From the NCBI GenBank assembly GCA_963774945.1, contig CAVZHA010000015.1, positions 930,001 to 994,000 on the forward strand: a stretch of DNA of 64,000 nt. The letters run 5' to 3'. Below the pieces are notes generated by a model. The model did not search any database. It was not told where the DNA came from and saw only the letters and a program-made list of their open reading frames with translations. Shown one piece after another: positions 11,904 through 19,904 of this stretch. Source of the DNA: Trebonia sp963774945 (GTDB lineage Bacteria; Actinomycetota; Actinomycetes; Streptosporangiales; Streptosporangiaceae). Numbering within the stretch: the first letter of the stretch is position 1; every line of letters begins with the position of its first letter. The position numbers and the translations under genes were made by a program.

Positions 11904-13541
11904 ATGTCGGTCTCCGTACTTATGCCGCAGCTCGGCGAGAGCGTCACCGAGGGCACCGTCACCCGCTGGCTGAAGAAGGAAGGCGAGCAGGTAACGGCGG
12001 ACGAGCCGCTGCTCGAGGTCTCCACCGACAAGGTGGACACCGAGATCCCGGCGCCGGCCTCCGGCATCCTGCGCGGGATCGTGGTCGACGAGGACGAGAC
12101 GGTCGCGGTCGGCGCGCAGCTCGCGGTGATCGAGGACGCGGACGCGGACGCCCCGGCGGCGACCCCGGCCCCCGCCGCGCCCGCCCCGGAGCCCGCGGCC
12201 GAGACGCCGGCCGCGCCGTCGGCCCCGTCTTACCAGCCGCCCGCGCCCGAGCCGGCCCCGGCCGCGCCGTCCTACGCGCCTTCGTACGCGCCGCCGACGT
12301 CGTACCAGCCCCCGGCGGCCGCCCCGGCTAACGGCGGGCAGTCCGGGTCGGGCAACTGGTCGTGGAACGAGCCGTCGGCCCCGACCGCGCCGTCCTATCC
12401 GCCGCCCGCCGCCGCGACCCCGGCCGCGCCGGCCCCGGCGCCGTCCTACCAGCCGCCTGCCTCTCCCGCCCCGGCCGCCGCTCCCTCGTACGCGCCGCCG
12501 GCCCCCGAGCCCGAGGCGGCCGTGGCCGACGCCTACCCCGAGCCCACGCCGCTGCCGACCGGGGACTCGCCGTACGTCACCCCGCTGGTGCGCAAGCTCG
12601 CGGCCGAGCACTCGGTCCCGCTCGAGTCGATCGACGGGACCGGGGTCGGCGGCCGGATCCGCAAGCAGGACGTCATCGACGCGGCCGCCAAGCGCCGCGC
12701 GGCCGAGGCCGCCGCTGCCGCGGCCGCCACCGCGGCCGCCGCCCCGGCGGCGCCCGCGGCCAGCGCCGCGCCCGAGACGCCGGCTGCCCCGGCCCGGCCG
12801 GCGATCGTCCCCGACGCGCTGCGCGGCACCACCCAGCGGATGTCACGGCCGCGCCAGGTCATCGCCAAGCGGATGGTCGAGTCGCTGCAGACCTCGGCCC
12901 AGCTCACCACCGTGGTCGAGGTCGACGTCACCAACATCGCCCGGCTCCGCAACCGGGCCAAGGCCGCCTTCGAGGCCCGTGAGGGCGTCAAGCTGACGTT
13001 CCTGCCGTTCTTCGCGCAGGCGACGGTCGAGGCGCTGAAGATCCACCCGAAGCTGAACTCGGTCATCAACGCCGAGACGCAGGAGGTCACCTACCACGCG
13101 GCCGAGCACCTCGGCATCGCCGTGGACACCGATCGCGGCCTGATGGTGCCGGTCATCCACGGCGCCGGCGACCTCAACATCGGCGGCCTGGCCCGTAAGA
13201 TCTCCGACCTGGCCTCCCGCACTCGCGGCGGCCAGGTTGGGCCGGACGAGCTCTCCGGCGGCACGTTCACGCTGACCAACACCGGCAGCCGCGGCGCGCT
13301 GTTCGACACCCCGATCATCAACCTGCCGCAGGTCGGCATCCTCGGCGTCGGCAGCGTGGTCAAGCGCGCGGTGGTCGTCGAGGACCCGGCCCTGGGCGAG
13401 GTCATCGCGGTCCGCTCCATGGTCTACCTGGCGCTGACCTACGACCACCGGCTCGTCGACGGCGCGGACGCCGCCCGCTTCCTCGTGACGGTCAAGAACC
13501 GTCTCGAGGAGGGCGCGTTCGAGGCCGACCTCGGGCTGTAG
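11904..13541 (+). CDS. sucB: 2-oxoacid dehydrogenase E2, dihydrolipoamide acyltransferase
   Basis: This 545-aa E2 has one lipoyl domain (1-~76, lipoyl Lys in VSTDKVDTEIPAP), a long Pro/Ala/Tyr-rich hinge with PSYQPPA-type repeats (~80-215), an E3-binding domain (YVTPLVRKLAAEHSVPLESIDGTG, ~224-260), a second Ala-rich hinge and the catalytic domain with TYDHRLVDGADAARFL. The start follows AAGGAG with normal spacing. It could serve the 2-oxoglutarate or pyruvate complex; the symbol follows usual actinobacterial naming for this position. LipB and LipA nearby supply its cofactor. Confidence 0.92.
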   Translation: MSVSVLMPQLGESVTEGTVTRWLKKEGEQVTADEPLLEVSTDKVDTEIPAPASGILRGIVVDEDETVAVGAQLAVIEDADADAPAATPAPAAPAPEPAAETPAAPSAPSYQPPAPEPAPAAPSYAPSYAPPTSYQPPAAAPANGGQSGSGNWSWNEPSAPTAPSYPPPAAATPAAPAPAPSYQPPASPAPAAAPSYAPPAPEPEAAVADAYPEPTPLPTGDSPYVTPLVRKLAAEHSVPLESIDGTGVGGRIRKQDVIDAAAKRRAAEAAAAAAATAAAAPAAPAASAAPETPAAPARPAIVPDALRGTTQRMSRPRQVIAKRMVESLQTSAQLTTVVEVDVTNIARLRNRAKAAFEAREGVKLTFLPFFAQATVEALKIHPKLNSVINAETQEVTYHAAEHLGIAVDTDRGLMVPVIHGAGDLNIGGLARKISDLASRTRGGQVGPDELSGGTFTLTNTGSRGALFDTPIINLPQVGILGVGSVVKRAVVVEDPALGEVIAVRSMVYLALTYDHRLVDGADAARFLVTVKNRLEEGAFEADLGL

Positions 13542-13569
13542 TCGCTCACCGGCCGGTGTGCTGACTCCG

Positions 13570-14475
13570 ATGAAGGTAGCGATCACCGGCTCGTCCGGGC
13601 TGATCGGCACCGCGCTGACGGCAAGCCTGCAGGCGGACGGCCACCAGGTCGTCCGCCTGGTCAGGCGGCCGCCACGGGCCGCCGACGAGATCCGCTGGGA
13701 TCCGCGTGCCGCCGACGCGGGCAACCCGGTCCTGTCCGGCGTGTCCGCCTGCGTGCACCTGGCCGGCGCCGGGGTCGGCGACCACCGCTGGACCGCCGCC
13801 TACAAGGCGGAGATCCGGTCCAGCCGGGTGCTGGCGACCCGGGCGCTCGCCACGGCCCTGGCCGACTTGTCGCCCCGGCCGTTGACGTTCATCTCCGGCT
13901 CCGCGATGGGCTGGTACGGCGACACCGGCGGCGCCGCGGTCACCGAGGACGCGCCCGCGGGCAAGGCGTTTCTCTCCCGGGTGGTGGCCGACTGGGAGGC
14001 CGCCGCCGCGCCCGCCCGTGACGCCGGCATCCGCGTCGCCCAGCTCCGCAGCGGCCTCGTGCTCGGTTCGGGGGGCGGTATGCTCGGCCGGCTGGCGCTC
14101 CCGGCCCGCCTCGGGGTGCTGCCCCGGTTCGGCGACGGACGTCAGGTGATGAGCTGGATCTCGCTGACCGACGAGGTCCGCGCGATCCGCTTCCTGCTCG
14201 ACGGGCCCGGAGCCGCTGAGCGGAGCGGTCCGTATAACCTCACCGCGCCTAACCCGGTCAGCAACTCGGAGCTGACCTCGGCGCTGCTGGCCGCGGTGCG
14301 GCGGCCCGACTTCTCGTGGCTGCGCGTTCCTGCATTTGCGTTGCGGTTGGGCTTGGGCGAGATGTCATCGGAGTTGCTGACGAGTGCCCGAGTGCTGCCG
14401 AAGCGACTGCTTGAAGAGGGGTTCGAGTTTGAGTACCCGACGGTCGGCGCCGCCCTCGCGGCCGAGTTGAAATAG
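13570..14475 (+). CDS. TIGR01777-family epimerase-like protein (SDR fold)
   Basis: A Rossmann start KVAITGSSGLIGTAL and the diagnostic RSGLVLG, MSWISLTDEVRAI and GPYNLTAPNPVSN segments identify the YfcH/SulA-type TIGR01777 family. About 301 aa from ATG 13570; GTG 13558 is an alternative 4 codons upstream. NAD(P) binding is expected but the reaction is unknown. It often lies near lipB in actinobacteria, as here. A GACGCTG/CAGCGTC hairpin follows its stop. Confidence 0.88.
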   Translation: MKVAITGSSGLIGTALTASLQADGHQVVRLVRRPPRAADEIRWDPRAADAGNPVLSGVSACVHLAGAGVGDHRWTAAYKAEIRSSRVLATRALATALADLSPRPLTFISGSAMGWYGDTGGAAVTEDAPAGKAFLSRVVADWEAAAAPARDAGIRVAQLRSGLVLGSGGGMLGRLALPARLGVLPRFGDGRQVMSWISLTDEVRAIRFLLDGPGAAERSGPYNLTAPNPVSNSELTSALLAAVRRPDFSWLRVPAFALRLGLGEMSSELLTSARVLPKRLLEEGFEFEYPTVGAALAAELK

Positions 14476-14493
14476 GCCTCGCAAACCTCACGC

Positions 14494-14517
14494 GACGCTG
14501 GCGTGGCAGCGTCTTTC
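14494..14517 (+). terminator. Rho-independent-type terminator after the TIGR01777 gene
   Basis: A perfect 7-bp stem GACGCTG - GCGTGG - CAGCGTC is followed by TTTCT, 18 bases after the stop codon. Confidence 0.7.
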
Positions 14518-14604
14518 TATCAGTTCTGACCATTTTTTCGTCTTCTTATCAGTTCTGACCACAATATTCAGACAATTCGGGCGTGAAAGTGGTCAGAACC
14601 GATA
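14518..14604. repeat. AT-richer repeat pair plus 16-bp inverted repeat
   Basis: TATCAGTTCTGACCA occurs at 14518 and again at 14547. The second copy, extended to TATCAGTTCTGACCAC, is matched in reverse by GTGGTCAGAACCGATA at 14589-14604 (15 of 16 pairs). The base composition is unlike the surrounding genes. It could form a strong hairpin between convergent genes. Confidence 0.85.
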
Positions 14605-14639
14605 CCAAGTGGTGGCTTGCATGTCCGAAGCGGCCCTGG

Positions 14640-14848
14640 AGGTGATGGCGGGGCGGGTGAGACGGGCGAGGTTGGGGCGGCGCGGGTGGGTGCGGTGGTC
14701 GGGGCGGGTGCGGGGCGGTGCGGTGGGACGGCGCGGGTGGGTGCGCTGGTCGGGGTGGGTGCGGTGCGGTGGGGCGGCGCGGGTGGGTGCGGTGGTCGGG
14801 GCGGGTGCGGTGGTTTTGGTTCGTGGGTGGAGTGGGCGCCAGGCGGTG
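14640..14848. repeat. Low-complexity GGGTGCGGTGGTCGG array, no gene seen
   Basis: This G-rich stretch repeats units such as GTGCGGTGGTCGGGGCGG and GGCGCGGGTGGGTGCG. Open frames through it are compositional. It fills the gap between convergent genes, next to the stop of the dioxygenase. G-tract spacing would permit G-quadruplexes on the plus strand, which is inference. Confidence 0.7.
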
Positions 14849-15721
14849 TTACGAGGCGGGCTGCATGACGATGTCGAAGTCGGCGTGGCGGAAGGGGACG
14901 CCGGGCACGTTCCACTTTTCTGCCAGGGCCGGGTCGGTGACCTCTTCGAAGTCCTCGACCAGGGATTTCTTGACCGCGAAGACGGTGTCGGACTCGATGT
15001 ACTCGCTGCCGGCGACGAAGATATGGGTGGTCAGGTCGCGGTGGCCGGGGGCGGCGACGATGAAGTGGATGTGGGCCGGGCGGAATGCGTGCCGGCCGGT
15101 CGCCTTGAGCAGCTCGCCGACCGGGCCGTCGGTCGGGATCGGGTAGTAGCTCGGCACGATCGTGCGGAACCAGAACTCGCCCTTGTCGTCGGTGGTGAAC
15201 AAGCCCCTGCCGTTGGTGCGGGGCTGCAAGTCGGGCTGCTGGACGTCGTAGAAGCCCTGGTCGTTGGCCTGCCAGACGTCGAGGGTGGCGCCCGGCAGGG
15301 GGCTACCGTCGACCGACACGACCCGGCCGGTGACCACGCACGGGGTGCCGGTGCCGACCAGGTCGATGGTGTCGCCGAGCTCGCGCACCGGGGAGGCCAC
15401 CACGTGGAACGGCCCGAGCACGGTCGACTCGGTGGCGACGCCGAACTTCCTGTTGCTGATCGTCTCGGTCAGCATCGACAGGCCGAGCACGTCGGACAGG
15501 AGGATGAACTCCTGCCGGTCGTCGTCGCACTTCTGGCCGGTCCTGGTGAGGAAGTCGATCGCCTGCTCCCACTCGGGGATCGTCAGCTCGACGTCGCGGG
15601 CGAACGCGTGCAGGTGCCGCACGAGCGCGGTCAGGACCTCGCGCAGCCTCGGGTCGGTCTGCGCGCCGAAGCTCTCGATGACGGCGTCGGCCGCCGTTTC
15701 CTCGGTGAAATCGGTTGCCAT
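14849..15721 (-). CDS. Intradiol ring-cleavage dioxygenase (catechol/hydroxyquinol 1,2-dioxygenase type)
   Basis: This 290-aa enzyme opens catechol-type rings between the hydroxyls using non-heme Fe(III). The N-terminal ~100 residues are the helical dimerization domain (EVLTALVRHLHAFARDVELT, SMLTETIS). The catalytic domain holds the 2-Tyr/2-His ligand set in QGFYDVQQ, PSYYPIPTDGPVG and RPAHIHF. Length fits the catechol/hydroxyquinol group better than protocatechuate subunits. I chose the start at MATDFTEE; the upstream in-frame extension is not family-like. There is no catabolic operon around it, so its substrate is open. Confidence 0.88.
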   Translation of the reverse strand: MATDFTEETAADAVIESFGAQTDPRLREVLTALVRHLHAFARDVELTIPEWEQAIDFLTRTGQKCDDDRQEFILLSDVLGLSMLTETISNRKFGVATESTVLGPFHVVASPVRELGDTIDLVGTGTPCVVTGRVVSVDGSPLPGATLDVWQANDQGFYDVQQPDLQPRTNGRGLFTTDDKGEFWFRTIVPSYYPIPTDGPVGELLKATGRHAFRPAHIHFIVAAPGHRDLTTHIFVAGSEYIESDTVFAVKKSLVEDFEEVTDPALAEKWNVPGVPFRHADFDIVMQPAS

Positions 15722-15755
15722 GGGAACGAGGCTACGGCCGCGCTGAGGTGCGGGT

Positions 15756-16415
15756 CTACCACCGGTGGCTGTGAGATTTTCGGTCCGAACGGCCGGTGGC
15801 TCCACCCTCGCGGGCAGCGCGCTCGGCTGCGGCGGCGACGTCGACCCCGGCCAGCGGGATCTTCCAGATCGGCACCCGCCGGCGGTCCTCGGCCGACCAG
15901 GCCGCGGGGCCGGATTCGCTCATCGCGGCCAGGGCGGAGATCCTGATCAGCCGGCGGGCGGCGTTGAACATGAGGAACGCGAGCGGCAGCTCGATGAACA
16001 CCGCCGAGGCGAGGCTGCCCCAGATGTCGCGCGTGCCGGAGTCGAGGATCACGTCGAACCAGGCGTCGCAGCACAGCAGCGTGGCGGTGATCAGCAGGAA
16101 CGCGATCGCGATCTGGCGGCCGCGCCAGAGCGCCCACCCGGTGGCCGCGAACCCGATGAACTCGAGGATGTCGAACCCGACCCAGGCGCCGCGCCAGTAG
16201 TGAGTGTGGAACGAGCGGTGCAGGGTGAGCGCGAGCACGATGATCCACGCGGCCAGCGCGGCGCAGGCGACGACCGAGAACACGATCCCGATCCGGCGAC
16301 GGCGGGAGATGTACAGGCCGAGCATCGGATCCGGGCAGTCGAAGGTGGCCAGCGTGTGAGCCAGCTGCCGCCGATCGGCCGCGCTCATGTCGCGCAGATC
16401 TGACTCTTTGATCAC
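15756..16415 (-). CDS. Conserved four-helix membrane protein, function unknown
   Basis: This 219-aa protein starts MIKESDLRDMSAADRRQLAHTL and has four hydrophobic segments (~43-65, ~78-95, ~102-122, ~135-155), followed by a polar cytoplasmic tail with WSAEDRRRVPIWKIPLAG. I do not recognise a characterised family. It is divergent from lipB, with starts ~60 bases apart. Confidence 0.7.
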   Translation of the reverse strand: MIKESDLRDMSAADRRQLAHTLATFDCPDPMLGLYISRRRRIGIVFSVVACAALAAWIIVLALTLHRSFHTHYWRGAWVGFDILEFIGFAATGWALWRGRQIAIAFLLITATLLCCDAWFDVILDSGTRDIWGSLASAVFIELPLAFLMFNAARRLIRISALAAMSESGPAAWSAEDRRRVPIWKIPLAGVDVAAAAERAAREGGATGRSDRKSHSHRW

Positions 16416-16473
16416 AATTGGGATTCCTTCCCAGCTGGCGCGCGGGTATTACAACCGTCGTAGTCTCGATGGT

Positions 16474-17175
16474 GTGGATGCAGAACTCGTGTACGCGCAT
16501 GTCGGCTTCGGCGCGGAAGCCGTGGAGTACCGCCAGGCCTGGGAGACGCAGCGCGCCGTGCACGGTCGGCGGGTGCTCGGTGAGATCCCGGACTGCTGCC
16601 TGCTGCTCGAGCACGCGCCGGTCTACACGGCGGGCAAGCGGACGGCGGTGTCCGACCGGCCGTTCGGCGACCCCGGGGCGCCGGTCATCGACGTCGACCG
16701 CGGCGGCAAGATCACCTGGCACGGCCCCGGCCAGCTGACCGCGTACCCAATCGTGAAGCTGCGCGAGCCGATGGACGTGGTCGCCTACGTGCGGGCGCTC
16801 GAGGAGGCGATGATCCGGGTCTGCGCCGAGTTCGGGCTCGAGGCGATCCGGGTCGAGGGGCGCTCCGGCGCGTGGCTCCCGGCGTCCGGCGGGCGGCCGG
16901 AGCGGAAGGTGGGCGCGATCGGGGCCCGGGTCGCCCGCGGCGTCACCATGCACGGCCTGGCGCTCAACTGCGACTGCGACCTGTCGTGGTACGACCGCAT
17001 CGTGCCGTGCGGGATCAGGGACGCCGGGGTGACCTCGCTCACGGCCGAGACCGGCATCCCGGTCTCCGTCTCCGACGTGACGCCGCTGCTCGAGCGGCAC
17101 CTGACCACCGCGCTCGGCTATCGCACCTGGTCGCGGATCCACACGGTGACGCCGCTGCTCGCGTCGGCTGCCTGA
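16474..17175 (+). CDS. lipB: Lipoyl(octanoyl) transferase
   Basis: LipB moves octanoate from acyl carrier protein to lipoyl domains. Signatures are the RGGKITWHGPGQLTAYPI block, the catalytic Lys in RKVGAIGARV and the catalytic Cys in VPCGIRDAGVTSL. GTG 16474 gives ~233 aa and starts just before the family core (VYAHVGFGAEAVEYRQAW); the farther ATG 16387 would overlap the divergent gene. It works with LipA downstream on the E2 protein encoded at 11904. Confidence 0.93.
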   Translation: MDAELVYAHVGFGAEAVEYRQAWETQRAVHGRRVLGEIPDCCLLLEHAPVYTAGKRTAVSDRPFGDPGAPVIDVDRGGKITWHGPGQLTAYPIVKLREPMDVVAYVRALEEAMIRVCAEFGLEAIRVEGRSGAWLPASGGRPERKVGAIGARVARGVTMHGLALNCDCDLSWYDRIVPCGIRDAGVTSLTAETGIPVSVSDVTPLLERHLTTALGYRTWSRIHTVTPLLASAA

Positions 17176-17193
17176 GGCGCTGCGCTGGCGGGC

Positions 17194-17248
17194 GTGCCCA
17201 AATGCCCATTCGGGCACACTCTTGCCGGCCCAAAAGCGCATTTGGCAC
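17194..17248. repeat. Nested inverted repeat between lipB and lipA
   Basis: GTGCCCAAATGC (17194) pairs with GCATTTGGCAC (17238) with one bulged base, enclosing the small hairpin TGCCC-attc-GGGCA. It could act as an attenuator or terminator before lipA. Confidence 0.6.
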
Positions 17249-17363
17249 GTTGGGTGGTGGACGGCTGGCACGTGGGGGTGGGCGGCGGCGAGCCGCTGGG
17301 TGGTGGGCTGGGTCACAGGACGGCGGGGGCGCGGTTGGTGGCGGGCGAACGTAGGCTGGAGGT

Positions 17364-18308
17364 GTGGTGAGTACCCCGGAACTGGCCCCTGAGGGGCGGC
17401 GGATGCTGCGCCTTGAGGCGCGCAACGCGCAGACGCCGATCGAGAAGAAGCCCGCGTGGATCAAGACCCGGATCAAGACCGGGCCCGAGTACACCGCGCT
17501 CAAGGATCTGGTCAAGGCGGAGGGCCTGCACACGGTCTGCCAGGAGGCGGGCTGCCCGAACATCTACGAGTGCTGGGAAGACCGCGAGGCGACCTTCCTC
17601 ATCGGCGGCGACCAGTGCACCCGGCGGTGCGACTTCTGCCAGATCGACACCGGCAAGCCGCTGGCGCTCGACACCGGCGAGCCGCGCCGGGTGGCCGAGT
17701 CGGTCGTCACGATGGGGCTGCGCTACGCCACCGTCACCGGGGTCGCCCGTGACGACCTGCCCGACGGCGGGGCCTGGCTCTACGCGCAGACCGCGATCGA
17801 GATCCACGCCGCCGTCCCCGGGTGCGGGGTCGAGCTGCTGGTGCCTGACTTCAACGGCAACCCGGAGCAGCTGGCGGAGGTGTTCGCCGCGCGGCCGGAG
17901 GTGTTCGCGCACAACCTGGAGACGGTGCCGCGGATCTTCCGCCGGATCCGGCCCGGGTTCCGCTACGAGCGGTCGCTCGACGTGCTCCGGCAGGCGCACG
18001 CGGCCGGGCTTGTCACCAAGTCCAACCTGATCCTGGGGATGGGCGAGACCAGGGACGAGATCGGGCCGGCGATGGCCGACCTGCGGTCGGCCGGCTGCGA
18101 CCTGCTGACGATCACCCAGTACCTGCGGCCGTCGGCCAAGCATCACCCGGTCGACCGCTGGGTCCGGCCCGAGGAGTTCGTCGAGCTCCGCGAGGAGGCC
18201 ATGGCGATGGGGTTCGCGGGGGTGCTGGCGGGGCCGCTGGTGCGCTCGTCGTACCGGGCCGGGCGGCTGTACGCGCAGGCGATGGAGCAGCGGGCCGCGG
18301 CGCTGTAG
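17364..18308 (+). CDS. lipA: Lipoyl synthase (radical SAM)
   Basis: LipA inserts two sulfurs into octanoyl-E2. Both cluster motifs are present: the auxiliary-cluster Cys set CQEAGCPNIYEC and the radical-SAM set CTRRCDFC; the C-terminal LVRSSYRAG carries the conserved Ser ligand. 314 aa, normal. GTG 17364 and GTG 17367 are adjacent starts after GGAGG. The frame is intact. Confidence 0.95.
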   Translation: MVSTPELAPEGRRMLRLEARNAQTPIEKKPAWIKTRIKTGPEYTALKDLVKAEGLHTVCQEAGCPNIYECWEDREATFLIGGDQCTRRCDFCQIDTGKPLALDTGEPRRVAESVVTMGLRYATVTGVARDDLPDGGAWLYAQTAIEIHAAVPGCGVELLVPDFNGNPEQLAEVFAARPEVFAHNLETVPRIFRRIRPGFRYERSLDVLRQAHAAGLVTKSNLILGMGETRDEIGPAMADLRSAGCDLLTITQYLRPSAKHHPVDRWVRPEEFVELREEAMAMGFAGVLAGPLVRSSYRAGRLYAQAMEQRAAAL

Positions 18309-18355
18309 GCGGCGTCGACTGTTGGGCTCGTGCCCAGCGGCTGGAGCGGCAGCCT

Positions 18356-18367
18356 CTTGCTGTTATC
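18356..18367 (+). repeat. CTTGCTGTTATC element, copy 1
   Basis: Exact 12-mer shared with five other intergenic sites in this window (28250, 34398, 34500, 35764, 41371), always on the plus strand. This copy lies 48 bases after lipA and 50 bases before a GGACCGTTCG element. Confidence 0.9.
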
Positions 18368-18405
18368 CACCGGTTCGGGTGCGTGGGCGTGACCGGCGGA
18401 GCACG

Positions 18406-18444
18406 GGACCGTTCGAGATGATGGATTTGCGGGTTTGACTTTTC
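18406..18444 (+). repeat. GGACCGTTCGAGAT element, copy A
   Basis: This copy reads GGACCGTTCGAGATGATGG followed by ATTTGCGGGTTTGACTTTT. It is closely similar to copies at 30434, 37098 and 62988, and lies between lipA and the DUF4191 gene. Confidence 0.85.
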
Positions 18445-18519
18445 TTCGGTTACAGACCTGTCCGCCGGAAACCGTATGCTGCCTGGTGTTGGCACACGTT
18501 ATGAGGGAAGGCAGAACCG

Positions 18520-19209
18520 GTGGTTGACAACTACAGCTCTGAGGATGTTGCCAAGGCCGGGCGGCTGAAGCAGATCCGGATGGTCGCCAAGCTGGTCAAC
18601 CAGCAGAATAAGCGCGCGCTTCCGATCACGGCCGGGGTCGCGATCGGCATCATCGTGGTGTTCGTGGTGCTCGGGCTGGTGATCGGGTCGGCCGCGTTCC
18701 TGATCCCGGTGGGCGTGCTGATCGGCCTGGCCACCGCGATGATCCTGTTCGGGCGGTTCGCGCAGCAGGCGCAGTACTCGGCCATTGACGGGCAGCTGGG
18801 CGCGGCGGCGGCGGTGCTGCAGTCGATGCGGGGCGACTGGACGGTTACCCCGGCCGTGTCGGGCAACCGGTCGATGGACGTGGTGCACCGCGCGGTCGGC
18901 AAGAAGGGCGTCATCCTGGTCGGCGAGGGCGCTCCAAACCGGGTGAGCGGGCTGCTGGCGGCCGAGCGCAAGAAGACCGAGCGGGTCGCCCACGGGGTGC
19001 CGATCACGGAATTCCAGGTCGGCAGCGGCGACGGGCAGATCCCGGTCAGCAAGCTGCAGAGCTCGATCATGAAGGTCCCCGGGACCCTCAAGGGCCCCGC
19101 CGTGAGCGACCTGAACTACCGGCTCAAGGCCCTCCAGCCGACCATGCAGGCACCCAAGGGGCCGATGCCCAAGGGCGCGCGGCAGCCGAAGATGCCCCGG
19201 CCGCGCTAG
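18520..19209 (+). CDS. DUF4191 membrane protein
   Basis: This 229-aa protein has the DUF4191 pattern: a short polar N-terminus, two adjacent membrane helices (~39-61 and ~65-85), then a soluble domain starting FGRFAQQAQYSAIDGQLGAAAAVLQSMRG. It is found next to lipA and glnA across actinobacteria. GTG 18520 follows GAGGGAAGG. Function is unknown. Confidence 0.88.
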   Translation: MVDNYSSEDVAKAGRLKQIRMVAKLVNQQNKRALPITAGVAIGIIVVFVVLGLVIGSAAFLIPVGVLIGLATAMILFGRFAQQAQYSAIDGQLGAAAAVLQSMRGDWTVTPAVSGNRSMDVVHRAVGKKGVILVGEGAPNRVSGLLAAERKKTERVAHGVPITEFQVGSGDGQIPVSKLQSSIMKVPGTLKGPAVSDLNYRLKALQPTMQAPKGPMPKGARQPKMPRPR

Positions 19210-19216
19210 GACCGCC

Positions 19217-19720
19217 TCACATTCGGACGACGATCGTGTTCGCGGCCCGGTCGTGCAGGCCGCGCAGGTCACGGTCGGTTATGCAGGCCGGGATGACGAA
19301 CAGCAGCAGCAGCGTGCGCACCGCCGCCCACTTGAAGCCGGGGGCGCTGCCGTCGATGCTGATCGTCCGGATCCGGAAGATCCGCTTGCCGACGGTGAGG
19401 CCACTGACGGCGGTGAGCAGGTAGACCTCGAAGACAAACAGGAGCAGGGTCCCGTACTGGGCGGCGAAGTAATGATGGTCGGCGGCGCTGCCGAACAGCA
19501 CGTGGCCGGTGAGGCTGGACACGATCAGCGCGCACAGCAGCCAGTCGACCAGGAGCGCGAGCAGCCGCCTGCCCATCGGCGCGGCCGACATCGGGCCCTG
19601 CATCGGCAAGCCGAACCGCTTGCCGGGGTAATCAGGCGTATCATCAGCCGCAGCGGCACCACGCGATGGGGCTACTGCCGTCGCGGTCCGGGTTCGCGAA
19701 CGCCGGGGTTGTTGGGACAC
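19217..19720 (-). CDS. RDD family membrane protein
   Basis: About 167 aa, with three hydrophobic segments. The RDD pattern is seen in GRRLLALLVDWLLCALIV (Arg then Asp in helix 1), LTVGKRIFRIRT and the C-terminal DLRGLHDRAANTIVV. I start at GTG 19720 (VSQQPRRSRTRT) rather than longer in-frame options that run antisense into glnA. Members are often annotated as transporters; no substrate can be inferred. It is convergent with the DUF4191 gene (stops ~8 bases apart) and divergent from glnA. Confidence 0.85.
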   Translation of the reverse strand: MSQQPRRSRTRTATAVAPSRGAAAADDTPDYPGKRFGLPMQGPMSAAPMGRRLLALLVDWLLCALIVSSLTGHVLFGSAADHHYFAAQYGTLLLFVFEVYLLTAVSGLTVGKRIFRIRTISIDGSAPGFKWAAVRTLLLLFVIPACITDRDLRGLHDRAANTIVVRM

Positions 19721-19904
19721 AGAACCTACGGTAGCCGCTTGCCTGTCTCGGCTGCGCAGGGCACTGGGTGCCGTAGGGGACGCGTAACACCGGTGAAACG
19801 TCGCGGATACTGCGATGAAATTGCGGACGGCTACCGTCCGAAGCGCGTCCACGACGAAAAATCTCGATAAAGCTCTTAATGCGCGCCCTGTACAGGGAGG
19901 GTTG

